13,402 bases of DNA. Source: Actinomycetes bacterium. Lineage in GTDB: Bacteria > Actinomycetota > CADDZG01 > JAHWKV01. Position numbers and translations under genes: made by a program. The notes under the pieces are model-generated. The model did not search any database. It saw nothing but the letters and a program-made list of their open reading frames with translations, and was not told the origin of the DNA. The stretch covers positions 1 through 13,402 of the forward strand of contig JAJCYF010000190.1 in assembly GCA_029263035.1 (NCBI GenBank). Reading direction: 5' to 3'. Every line of letters begins with the position of its first letter. The stretch's first letter is position 1. Below are positions 1-6,305 of this stretch, piece after piece.

Positions 1-423
1 ACCAGGGTCCGGTTCTGCACCGTGACCCTGGTGCGGCTGAAGCGCGTGGGAGCGGCCTGGGAGGGAGTGGTTGGCTGCGGTGGTCACCCTCTCCCGCTGA
101 AGGTCGGCCCCGCAGAGGCGGTACATTCCATCGGTGCCTTCGGGATGCTGCTCGGGGATTTCCCCGACCCGAGGCTGCACGACCGTGCGTTCACCCTGGA
201 GGCGGGCGAGGCGTTGGTGCTGTACACCGACGGGGTGACCGAAGGGCGCGGGAGCCGGGGGTTTTTCGGCGAGGACCGGCTGGAGGCTGCGGCGGCGCGA
301 AACGCCGGTTCCGCCGGCAGCCTGACGGAGGGGATCCTGACCGAGGTGCTGGCCTTCCAGGAGGGGCTTCCCCGGGACGATATCGTCGTGCTGGCGCTGC
401 AGTGGGATCCGGTCGAAAGTTGA
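1..423 (+). CDS. SpoIIE/PP2C-family serine phosphatase, C-terminal part (5' end outside window)
   Basis: The frame is open from the first base, so the gene starts upstream; only about 140 C-terminal residues are visible. They match the end of the SpoIIE/RsbU-type PP2C phosphatase fold. There is a GCGGHPLPL segment, a core YTDGVTE motif (the metal-binding aspartate region of this family), a following FFGEDRL segment, and a terminal PRDDIVVLAL strand carrying the last metal-binding Asp pair. In the family such proteins dephosphorylate anti-sigma-factor antagonists or act as output domains behind PAS/GAF/receiver sensors; any sensor domain here would be outside the window. The stop is TGA at 421-423. 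The 75 bp that follow separate it from the ABC transporter operon, so it is probably a separate unit. Family assignment is firm; the partner pathway cannot be told. Confidence 0.85.
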   Translation, partial: TRVRFCTVTLVRLKRVGAAWEGVVGCGGHPLPLKVGPAEAVHSIGAFGMLLGDFPDPRLHDRAFTLEAGEALVLYTDGVTEGRGSRGFFGEDRLEAAAARNAGSAGSLTEGILTEVLAFQEGLPRDDIVVLALQWDPVES

Positions 424-457
424 AGGCCGATTGCCCGAAAGACGGATCCGGTGTGGG

Positions 458-463
458 TAGACT
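458..463 (+). promoter_or_regulatory. Candidate -10 element for the ABC exporter operon
   Basis: TAGACT fits the actinobacterial TAnnnT -10 pattern and lies in the short gap after the phosphatase stop, 35 bp before the proposed ACG start. No convincing -35 hexamer is present at 16-19 bp upstream (TTGCCC at 431-436 is 21 bp away), so this is a weak call. Confidence 0.25.
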
Positions 464-486
464 GAGAATTCACCCTTTGAGCGGGC

Positions 487-493
487 GGGAGAG
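487..493 (+). promoter_or_regulatory. Ribosome binding site deciding an ACG start
   Basis: GGGAGAG is a good Shine-Dalgarno match lying 5 nt before ACG at 499-501. It is the only such motif between the in-frame stop at 478-480 and the Walker A region, and it points to residue 1 just where homologous ATPases usually begin (a short polar stretch and then the first beta strand). It is the main reason to start the ATPase at ACG. Confidence 0.5.
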
Positions 494-498
494 TTCAA

Positions 499-1434
499 AC
501 GGCCGATCCAGCGATTGAAATCAGCGGGCTGCACAAGTCCTACGGGCAGCTGCAGGCGGTACGGGGTGTCGACCTCCAGGTCGCCGAGGGTGAGGTCTTT
601 GCCCTCCTGGGCCCCAACGGCGCCGGCAAGTCCACCATCGTCGAGATTCTCGAGGGATTTCGCAGCCGGGACTCCGGTGAGGTAAGCGTCCTCGGCCACG
701 ACCCGCAGAGCGCCGGCACCGCCCTCAAGGCGCGGATCGGGGTGGTTCTGCAATCGACCGGCATGGACCCGTACCTCACCGTGGCGGAGACCCTGGAGCT
801 GTTCGGCGGGTACTACCCGAGCCCGCGATCGCCCGAGGAGATCATGGAGCTGGTGGGCCTGACCGAGAAGGCGGATGTGAGGGTCACCAAGCTTTCCGGC
901 GGCCAGCAGCGCAGGCTGGATGTGGGGGTCGGCCTGGCGGGGGACCCCGACCTGCTGTTTCTGGATGAGCCGACGACCGGGTTCGACCCGGGCGCGCGGC
1001 GCAGCGCCTGGGACATGATCAAGAACCTGGCCGCCACGGGAAAGACGATCTTTTTGACCACCCACTTCATGGATGAGGCCCAGTACCTGGCCGACCGGGT
1101 GGCGATCATTGCCGGAGGACGGATTATCGCCGAGGGACCGCCCGAGACTCTGGCGGGCAGGGACTCGGCGACCACCATAATTCGCTTCAAGCCGGGTGAC
1201 GGGGTGGCGCTGCCCGGCCCGGTAATGGCGACCGCCCGGGAAGCAGGCGAGCTTCTGGAGTTCACCACCGCCAATCCGGTTCACTTCCTGCACGAGCTGA
1301 CCGGATGGGCGCTCGCCCACAAGGTGGCGCTGGAGGGACTGGAGGTCAGCCGGCCCAGCCTGGAGGACGTCTACCTGGAGCTGACCCGGGCCGGCGATCC
1401 GGATGAGACCGAAATAGAGGAGGAGGTCTCATGA
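499..1434 (+). CDS. ABC transporter ATP-binding protein (ABC-2 exporter, drug/polyketide type), ACG start
   Basis: Hydrolyses ATP to drive the membrane partner encoded next. Counting from the ACG (311 aa), visible motifs are Walker A GPNGAGKST (38-46), Q-loop Gln85, signature LSGGQQRR (about 132-139), Walker B LLFLDEP (152-158), H-loop His189 and a C-terminal extension of about 100 residues as in DrrA/CcmA-like multidrug ATPases. The frame has a stop at 478-480 and no ATG, GTG or TTG until GTG at 742, which lies past Walker A and would give an inactive protein. ACG at 499 has a Shine-Dalgarno 5 nt upstream and yields a natural N-terminus (ADPAIEISGLHKSYG). The 3' end overlaps the permease start by 4 nt (ATGA). 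The likely substrate is a drug, lipid or secondary metabolite, not resolvable from sequence. Family is certain; the start is inferred and could also reflect an ATG-to-ACG mutation or base-call error. Confidence 0.9.
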   Translation, partial: TADPAIEISGLHKSYGQLQAVRGVDLQVAEGEVFALLGPNGAGKSTIVEILEGFRSRDSGEVSVLGHDPQSAGTALKARIGVVLQSTGMDPYLTVAETLELFGGYYPSPRSPEEIMELVGLTEKADVRVTKLSGGQQRRLDVGVGLAGDPDLLFLDEPTTGFDPGARRSAWDMIKNLAATGKTIFLTTHFMDEAQYLADRVAIIAGGRIIAEGPPETLAGRDSATTIIRFKPGDGVALPGPVMATAREAGELLEFTTANPVHFLHELTGWALAHKVALEGLEVSRPSLEDVYLELTRAGDPDETEIEEEVS

Positions 1435-2204
1435 GCAGCATGGGCCTGGTGCTCAGGCAGGTCCGATTTACGAACAAGGCGTTTTGGCGGAATCCGGCCG
1501 CCGCCTTCTTCACCTTCGCCTTTCCGCTTTTGTTCCTGGTGATCTTCACCACGCTGTTCGGCTCGGCGGGCATCACGATAAACGGCAACGACGTCAGCGT
1601 GGCAACCTTCTACATAACCGGCATAGCCGCGTTCTCGGTCATAACCGCCTGCTACACGAACATCGCAATGAGCCTGACGTTCGCCCGCGACCTCGGGGTG
1701 CTCAAGCGGGTCAAAGGGACTCCGTTGCCCGGGTGGGCATACCTGGCGGCCCGCATGATCCATGCCGTGGTGATTGCAATCCTTCTGGTGGTGATCTGCC
1801 TGGTCTTCGGAATGCTGTTGTACGACGCGGCGCTGCCCGCGGCGTCTATCCCGGCTTTCATCGTGACCCTGGCGGTGGGAGCGGCATGTTTTTCGGCTCT
1901 GGGGATGGCGGTGACCACCATCGTGCCCAACGCAGACGCGGCGCCGGCGATCGTCAATGCCACGATCTTGCCGCTGTTGTTCGTATCCGATGTCTTCATC
2001 CCGCTGCAGGATCCGCCGGCGTGGCTCGACGTGGTGGGGAAGATATTCCCGGTCCGGCACTTCAGCGAGGCGATGCAGCAGGTCTTCTTTCCGCCGGCCG
2101 GATCTTCAGGATTTGCGGCGACCCACCTGGCGGTGCTGGCCGCCTGGGGAGCGCTGGGCCTGCTGGTGGCCGTCCGGCGGTTCTCCTGGGAGCCCCGCCG
2201 GTAG
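1431..2204 (+). CDS. ABC-2 type transporter permease
   Basis: Membrane half of the exporter whose ATPase is encoded just upstream; ATGA overlap implies coupled translation and a fixed ratio. The 257-residue length is normal for the ABC-2 family. Six hydrophobic segments are visible at about 24-44, 60-80, 107-130, 140-163, 171-190 and 231-249. Between helices 2 and 3 is the cytoplasmic LGVLKRVKGTPLP segment, a hallmark of ABC-2 permeases, and PPAWLDVVGKIFPVRHFSEA before the last helix matches the conserved extracellular re-entrant region. It ends in a short basic tail. Substrate unknown. The next gene faces it and ends only 5 bp away, so transcripts from both sides converge here. Confidence 0.9.
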   Translation: MSSMGLVLRQVRFTNKAFWRNPAAAFFTFAFPLLFLVIFTTLFGSAGITINGNDVSVATFYITGIAAFSVITACYTNIAMSLTFARDLGVLKRVKGTPLPGWAYLAARMIHAVVIAILLVVICLVFGMLLYDAALPAASIPAFIVTLAVGAACFSALGMAVTTIVPNADAAPAIVNATILPLLFVSDVFIPLQDPPAWLDVVGKIFPVRHFSEAMQQVFFPPAGSSGFAATHLAVLAAWGALGLLVAVRRFSWEPRR

Positions 2205-2209
2205 CCCGG

Positions 2210-2539
2210 TTACTCGGGGCGAAGTTCCCCGCCGCACTTGGCGCATTCCTTGGAGAACTTCATTGCCCGCCAGCCGCAGTCCACGCAGATTTTTCCGGGC
2301 AGGTCGGTGTAGCCGGAGAATCCCGGGATCTTGAATCCGTTGGTGAACACCTTGTTGTCCCTGGCGACCCGGGGCTTCAGGGACTCCCGGGTAAGGTCGC
2401 TGAAATCGACGTTGACGTCGCCCTTTACCGGCTTGGCCTTGATCTTCGAGTCGTGGGAACGCATTTTGGCGGCCTCGCTCGCGGGTTCGGTATCTTCAAC
2501 CTCTTCGGCATCGTCAACCTGCGTGGTGTCTTCAGACAT
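2210..2539 (-). CDS. Small zinc-ribbon protein of unknown function
   Basis: 109 residues in two parts. Residues 1-about 45 are acidic and Ser/Thr/Glu rich, probably disordered. The C-terminal part ends in a four-cysteine ribbon: Cys85-x2-Cys88 and Cys99-x2-Cys102, spaced like a zinc ribbon. The middle (about 56-80, RVARDNKVFTNGFKIPGFSG) looks ordered but I do not recognise it. Start is ATG at 2539-2537 with Shine-Dalgarno GGGAGG 5 nt upstream. It is monocistronic by position: 66 bp after the L,D-transpeptidase stop and convergent with the ABC permease. A role in nucleic-acid or protein binding would be a guess. Confidence 0.75.
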   Translation of the reverse strand: MSEDTTQVDDAEEVEDTEPASEAAKMRSHDSKIKAKPVKGDVNVDFSDLTRESLKPRVARDNKVFTNGFKIPGFSGYTDLPGKICVDCGWRAMKFSKECAKCGGELRPE

Positions 2540-2578
2540 GTGGGCCTCCCAGCCAGCTCATGAAGTTGCGCGCTGACT

Positions 2579-2584
2579 ATCCTA
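2579..2584 (-). promoter_or_regulatory. Candidate -10 element for the zinc-ribbon gene
   Basis: TAGGAT on the minus strand fits TAnnnT and lies 39 bp upstream of the zinc-ribbon ATG, in the 66-bp gap after the L,D-transpeptidase stop. No clear -35 is seen, so support is limited. Confidence 0.25.
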
Positions 2585-2605
2585 CCCCGGGGGGGAGGCG
2601 GGATC

Positions 2606-3253
2606 TCAGTTCGGGACGATTACCGGGGTCCCTATCTGGGCGAACTCCCACATGGTCGCTGCGTCCTCATAGCGCTGGCGGACGCAGCCCAGGCTTTGAA
2701 AGGTGCCGAGCTCCTCGATGCTTTGAATCTGGTTGCCGCGCCGGTTGACGGGGATCGAGTGAAAGCCGATGGGCAGTCCAGAGGTGCGGACGAAGCGCAC
2801 CATGAACTCCATGGTGATGCCGGGTGCCTCCGCCCGGGCGTGGCGGGAGCGCGAGAACACCGAGTAGTTACCGGGGTTTGGCTCACCGCGGCGGCCTGAT
2901 ACCAGCCATGTGCCGTGCAGGGACCCGTCCTCGTTGACCAGCCACACCCTCTGGGAGCTGACCGAGTAGACCACCCGGCGCCCCGATCCCGAGTTTGCGG
3001 GAATCGACGCGGCATCCAGAGCGGGTGCCGGGGCGGCGGGGGCTGCAGCCTCCACGGGAGCGGGAGCGGGAGCGGGCGGAGGCGGGACGGATCCGGAAAC
3101 CGGGGATCCGGGAGGCGGCCGTAGACCCAACAGCTGAAGAAGGTCCAGCGAGCCGATGGATGCGGCGGCGGACCCGGTCATAGATGAGCTGAACAGTCCC
3201 GCCAGCAGTATTGCGGTGGCGAATCTGATCGAAAGCCTGCTTTTTGATTTCAT
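2606..3253 (-). CDS. L,D-transpeptidase (YkuD family), secreted or membrane-anchored
   Basis: Cell-wall enzyme family that makes 3-3 peptidoglycan crosslinks through an active-site Cys. With the start at ATG 3253 (AGAGGG 4 nt upstream) it has 215 residues: a basic N-terminus, hydrophobic signal segment (about 11-30), a Pro/Ala-rich linker (47-80) for crossing the wall, then the YkuD domain (about 92-215). Catalytic region: His165 in GFHSIP and Cys190 in SLGCVRQ. The usual S-H-G-C motif has Leu in place of His here. A longer reading from ATG 3298 (or GTG 3301) overlaps the moeA stop (TGATG) and adds about 15 residues before the signal peptide; I prefer 3253 for its ribosome site and signal peptide. 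It is the last gene of the mobA-moeA operon, an unusual pairing. The linker DNA holds short GGGAGC-type repeats near 3056-3076. Confidence 0.85.
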   Translation of the reverse strand: MKSKSRLSIRFATAILLAGLFSSSMTGSAAASIGSLDLLQLLGLRPPPGSPVSGSVPPPPAPAPAPVEAAAPAAPAPALDAASIPANSGSGRRVVYSVSSQRVWLVNEDGSLHGTWLVSGRRGEPNPGNYSVFSRSRHARAEAPGITMEFMVRFVRTSGLPIGFHSIPVNRRGNQIQSIEELGTFQSLGCVRQRYEDAATMWEFAQIGTPVIVPN

Positions 3254-3297
3254 GAGCCCTCTTTTCCCCGGTTCGCGGAATTGTAAAAGCTCCAACA

Positions 3298-4545
3298 TCA
3301 CACCAGGGGTCCGGAGTGTCTTGAATGCAGTGGATCATCGTCCCGGATGGAGACTACCCGGATGCCGGCTCCGGTGCCGAGGGATCGCCCAGGAGGGACC
3401 TCCGCAAGGCCGTCGGCGCGGGCGAGCCGGGCGAGCTGGTTGGACCGGCGGTCCCCATTTGCACGGGCAACCAGCCGTGCACCGTCGCGGTTGAGCCGGA
3501 CCGGGACGAAGCGGACCGCCTCGGCCGCCGCTTCCAGGGCACCGTCGAGAGTGGCCTGCAGATAGGCAACCTCGGCGGGCAGCCCCATCATCCTGTGAAG
3601 TGCAGGCCGCACGAAAAGTTCAAACGAAACCAGGGAGGCCATTGGGTTGCCCGGCAGCCCGAAGAACGGTTTGCCGGCCCAGCGTCCAAAGGCCTGAGGT
3701 CTGCCCGGCTGGACCCTAACCTGGATGAAGTCGACCTCGTCGCTTCCGGCGAACGCCCGTCTGACCGGGTCGTCCTTTCCCGCCGAGACGCCCCCCGAGC
3801 AGAGCAGGACGTCGCCTTCGGGCGGGGCTGAGATGGCCTGCAGGAAAGCCTCCGCATCGTCCGGAATCCTCCCGGCGTAGACCGGGTCGGCACCGGCCCG
3901 GCGCACGAGGCCCCTCAGCATGAAGGAGTTGGACTCGTGGATCTGTCCCGGCCGGGTCTGCCGTCCGCCCTCCACCAGCTCGTTGCCGGTGGAGAAGATC
4001 ACCACCCGGAGCCTCGGGAACACCCGGACCGCGGAAGCGCCGCCGGCGGCCAGCGCCCCCAGATCGGCCGGGCCGAGCCGGCGTCCCTCCCGCACCAGGA
4101 CCTCACCGGCCAGCAGGTCCTCGCCCGCCGGCCTCACGTTTCGCCCGGGCCGCTGGGGGGCTGTTATCTCGACCGTTCCTTCTTCCACCCGGCAGCCTTC
4201 GAAGGCCACCACCGTGTCAGCCCCCGCCGGCATCATGCCCCCCGTGGGGACGGCTACCGCACAACCCTGCTCAACCGGCGAACCGGGAGCCGCCCCCATC
4301 AGCACCTCTCCCGTCACCCGCAGGCGGATCGGCAACCTTTTCGTCGCCACGGCGATGTCGGCACTTCGCACTGCAAAGCCGTCCATTGCCGAGGATGGAA
4401 ACGCCGGGAGGGCGGCGGGAGCCGCCACGGAGGCGGCAAGGACGCAGCCGTACGCATCGTCCAGCGGCAGATCCGCGGGCTTTGTCAGGGGGACGGCGGC
4501 GAGGATGCGCTCGCGGTACTCATCGACGGAAAGCAGCGGTCTCAC
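3298..4545 (-). CDS. moeA: Molybdopterin molybdenumtransferase MoeA
   Basis: Inserts molybdate into adenylylated molybdopterin, the last step of Mo-cofactor assembly before nucleotide addition. The 415-residue length is typical. Visible family motifs: MDGFA (54-58), PTGGMMPAGADTVV (100-113), the MoCF-like domain with STGNEL (185-190), SGGVSAGKDD (250-259) and GLPGNPMAS (297-304) followed by the C-terminal beta domain. Start ATG 4545 overlaps the mobA stop by 4 nt (ATGA), and its stop overlaps a possible start of the L,D-transpeptidase. Lies divergent from a molybdoenzyme operon that needs exactly this cofactor. MoeA identity is firm; the closely related Cnx1-E/glp naming is a synonym. Confidence 0.95.
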   Translation of the reverse strand: MRPLLSVDEYRERILAAVPLTKPADLPLDDAYGCVLAASVAAPAALPAFPSSAMDGFAVRSADIAVATKRLPIRLRVTGEVLMGAAPGSPVEQGCAVAVPTGGMMPAGADTVVAFEGCRVEEGTVEITAPQRPGRNVRPAGEDLLAGEVLVREGRRLGPADLGALAAGGASAVRVFPRLRVVIFSTGNELVEGGRQTRPGQIHESNSFMLRGLVRRAGADPVYAGRIPDDAEAFLQAISAPPEGDVLLCSGGVSAGKDDPVRRAFAGSDEVDFIQVRVQPGRPQAFGRWAGKPFFGLPGNPMASLVSFELFVRPALHRMMGLPAEVAYLQATLDGALEAAAEAVRFVPVRLNRDGARLVARANGDRRSNQLARLARADGLAEVPPGRSLGTGAGIRVVSIRDDDPLHSRHSGPLV

Positions 4546-5129
4546 CGGACCCTCCGGTTTGCTGCGTGCAGGTCGGCGGGGGTGTCCACGTCGGCAAGCG
4601 CACCGGGTTCTGCCGCGCCGGCCCAGGTCCCCTCCTCCACCCGGTGCACCCGGAGTTCAGCCAGCAGCGCCGTCATGGACAACCGTCCGGCGGCAACCAG
4701 GGCCTCGGCAACCGGGAGCACCCCCGGGGCGTAGCAGGCGGTCAGAGGCTGGAGGCGGCCGCCGGCCAACGGCACGGAGGCCTGGGAGCCGGAGAGCTCG
4801 CCGGCCACCAGGTTGAGCAGCTCGGGGGTCAAAAAGGGCAGGTCACAGGCGACCAGCAGAACCGGACCGGTGAACCCGTCATCCGCCAGCCATCTCATCC
4901 CGGCCGCCAGAGCGGCCAGCGGGCCCATGCGGCCGTCCTCAACGGTCGTGAGCCCGAGCCCGGGATCGGGGCCGACCGCCAGGACCGGGGATGCGGACTG
5001 CAGCAGGGCCCGGCCGGCCCGGGCACCCATCGGGATCCCCCCGACCGTCGACCGGGACTTGTCCTCCCCCATGCGCCGGGAGGTTCCCCCGGTCAGCAGC
5101 AGTCCGTGGGGCAGTGGTTCAAGGTTCAT
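4542..5129 (-). CDS. mobA: Molybdenum cofactor guanylyltransferase MobA
   Basis: Transfers GMP to Mo-molybdopterin to make MGD, the form used by DMSO-reductase-family enzymes such as the nitrate reductase encoded divergently. 195 residues, the usual size. The nucleotide-binding loop LLTGGTSRRMGEDK (11-24) matches the LxGGxSxRMGxDK pattern, and VACDLPFL (93-100) holds the metal-binding Asp96. Start ATG 5129 has no Shine-Dalgarno; a minus-strand TACCCT -10-like motif lies 6 nt upstream, so the message may be leaderless. First gene of the mobA-moeA-transpeptidase operon. Family call firm; some MobA-like proteins use CTP instead (MocA), but bis-MGD use nearby favours GTP. Confidence 0.92.
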   Translation of the reverse strand: MNLEPLPHGLLLTGGTSRRMGEDKSRSTVGGIPMGARAGRALLQSASPVLAVGPDPGLGLTTVEDGRMGPLAALAAGMRWLADDGFTGPVLLVACDLPFLTPELLNLVAGELSGSQASVPLAGGRLQPLTACYAPGVLPVAEALVAAGRLSMTALLAELRVHRVEEGTWAGAAEPGALADVDTPADLHAANRRVR

Positions 5130-5141
5130 ATTCGGAGGGTA
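5127..5141 (-). promoter_or_regulatory. Leaderless promoter/start of mobA
   Basis: On the minus strand TACCCT (5141-5136) fits the TAnnnT -10 pattern and is followed by 6 nt and the ATG (5129-5127), the geometry of leaderless transcripts. No ribosome binding site is present upstream of this ATG. Confidence 0.4.
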
Positions 5142-5179
5142 ACCCCCGGCGGGGCGGGCGTCGCCGGTAAACCACGGAC

Positions 5180-5217
5180 TTTACGAGAAGGGAACTGAGA
5201 AGAAACATCGACGTAAT
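5180..5217 (+). promoter_or_regulatory. GlnR-like operator array upstream of the nitrate reductase operon
   Basis: Four pentamers at exact 11-bp steps: TTTAC (5180), GGAAC (5191), GAAAC (5202) and GTAAT (5213). Known actinobacterial GlnR sites follow gTnAC-n6-GaAAC repeated with the same 11-bp pitch. The array ends 24 bp before the ATG at 5241, the same distance as a related array before nirA. It lies in the mobA/nitrate-reductase divergent gap and could serve both sides. Match to the consensus is good in spacing and partial in bases. Confidence 0.5.
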
Positions 5218-5227
5218 GTCCCGCTGG

Positions 5228-5243
5228 GACTCTTGGTCGGATG
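5228..5243 (+). promoter_or_regulatory. Possible leaderless -10/start of the nitrate reductase operon
   Basis: GACTCT (5228-5233) keeps the key A2 and T6 of a -10 element and is followed by 7 nt and ATG (5241), the same geometry as nirA. There is no Shine-Dalgarno. An alternative -10, TAATGT (5214-5219), would give a leader of roughly 15 nt. Confidence 0.3.
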
Positions 5244-5259
5244 AGCGACCATCCGACCA
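5234..5259. repeat. Perfect 10-bp inverted repeat over the first start codon
   Basis: Left arm TGGTCGGATG (5234-5243), loop AGCGAC (5244-5249), right arm CATCCGACCA (5250-5259); all ten pairs match. The ATG of the cytochrome gene is inside the left arm. It may be a dimeric repressor operator at the transcription start, or an RNA hairpin hiding the start codon if a leader is made. Confidence 0.6.
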
Positions 5260-6305
5260 CCCGTTCTGCGCCCCCGGCCGACTCCGCTGCGCTCGCCGGG
5301 AGGCTGCGCGCACCGGTGGCCGGCGCCGCGGTTGCGCTGGTTCTGACCGGCGCCATCCTGGCGGGCAGCCGGAACCTGGACAACTTCGATGTCGCGCTGC
5401 TCGGCTACGCCATAGGCACCGTCGTCCTGGGGTTCGGGGCCGCCTACCGTACGGTCCTGTGGGCAGAGAGCCCGGCGGCCCGCCGCTACCTGGTCCGGGG
5501 ATGGAAGGCGATTCTCAAGCCCGGGCCCGGGCTTCCGAAATCCGTTGTGCGCCGGACCGCGTTATCGACGCTGCTGCTCCAGAGGTTCATCGCCGAGCGC
5601 AGCACCGCACGCTGGCTGGCCCACCAGGGGCTGTTCTGGGGCGTGATCTCCGCCAGCCTGATCACCTTTCCCCTGACCTTCGGGTGGATTCACTTCCGTG
5701 CGGTGGAGGGGACCGAGAGCCTCTACTGGATCTATATGAACGGCGTGCGGACGATCAGTGTCGATGCGCTCGGGAGCGCCGGCTGGCTGATGTTCCACGG
5801 CCTGAACTTCTCAGCCGTGCTGGTCATAGGCGGGGGCGCCTGGTTCCTGTACCAGCGCTGGAGCGAGCGGGGCAACAACCTCACCCGCTTCGGCCGTGAC
5901 CTGCTCCCGCTCATTGCGCTGATCGCGATCTCGGTCTCCGGTCTGCTCCTTACTGTTTCCAGCTCGTTTATGGACGGCTTCGCCTACCAGCCGCTGGCGT
6001 TCATCCACATGTGCACGGTAGTTCTCACTCTGGTCTGGATCCCGTTCGGCAAGTTTTTTCACACCGTCCAGCGCCCGGCGATGATCGGCATCCACCTGCA
6101 CAAGGAAGCTTCGCTGGCCTCCGGCGGCTCCCTGGAGTGCCGGGTGTGCGGGGCCGAGATCGAGGGTGCCGTCTTCGTCGGCGATCTGCAGAAGACGATG
6201 GCGGAACTGGGCCTGGATTACTCCGGTTGGGTCGAGACCTGCCCGGCGTGCAAACGAATCGCCCGGGGTGCCAGCTACCGCACCGACGTGAAAGCAGGCT
6301 TCTAG
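5241..6305 (+). CDS. Multi-helix membrane b-type cytochrome-like subunit (NarI/HdrE-like) with C-terminal four-Cys motif
   Basis: Probable membrane electron-transfer subunit of the molybdoenzyme encoded next. 354 residues with hydrophobic segments at about 25-43, 50-70, 128-148, 180-204, 221-240 and 250-272. Histidines at helix ends suitable as haem ligands are His128, His151, His186, His256 and His274, a pattern like the NarI/HdrE/DsrM quinone-linked cytochromes, but I assign this by pattern rather than by a recognised signature. The soluble C-terminus (about 288-354) has Cys300-x2-Cys303 and Cys334-x2-Cys337, a zinc-ribbon or rubredoxin-like site. First gene of the operon; its TAG overlaps the next GTG by one base. 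Start ATG 5241 is the first possible start in frame and lacks a Shine-Dalgarno. Haem and quinone binding are inference. Confidence 0.7.
   Translation: MSDHPTTRSAPPADSAALAGRLRAPVAGAAVALVLTGAILAGSRNLDNFDVALLGYAIGTVVLGFGAAYRTVLWAESPAARRYLVRGWKAILKPGPGLPKSVVRRTALSTLLLQRFIAERSTARWLAHQGLFWGVISASLITFPLTFGWIHFRAVEGTESLYWIYMNGVRTISVDALGSAGWLMFHGLNFSAVLVIGGGAWFLYQRWSERGNNLTRFGRDLLPLIALIAISVSGLLLTVSSSFMDGFAYQPLAFIHMCTVVLTLVWIPFGKFFHTVQRPAMIGIHLHKEASLASGGSLECRVCGAEIEGAVFVGDLQKTMAELGLDYSGWVETCPACKRIARGASYRTDVKAGF

Noticed and set aside
742..1434. ABC ATPase starting at GTG 742
   Set aside because: This start lies after Walker A and would remove the nucleotide-binding loop, while the upstream frame encodes a perfect Walker A and family N-terminus.
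2203..2221. Possible terminator hairpin between the ABC permease and the zinc-ribbon gene
   Set aside because: GCCCG and CGGGGC pair only over about five bases with a bulge and there is no T run.
3056..3085. Short GGGAGC-type repeats as a regulatory repeat
   Set aside because: They encode the Pro/Ala linker of the secreted transpeptidase, so codon repetition explains them.
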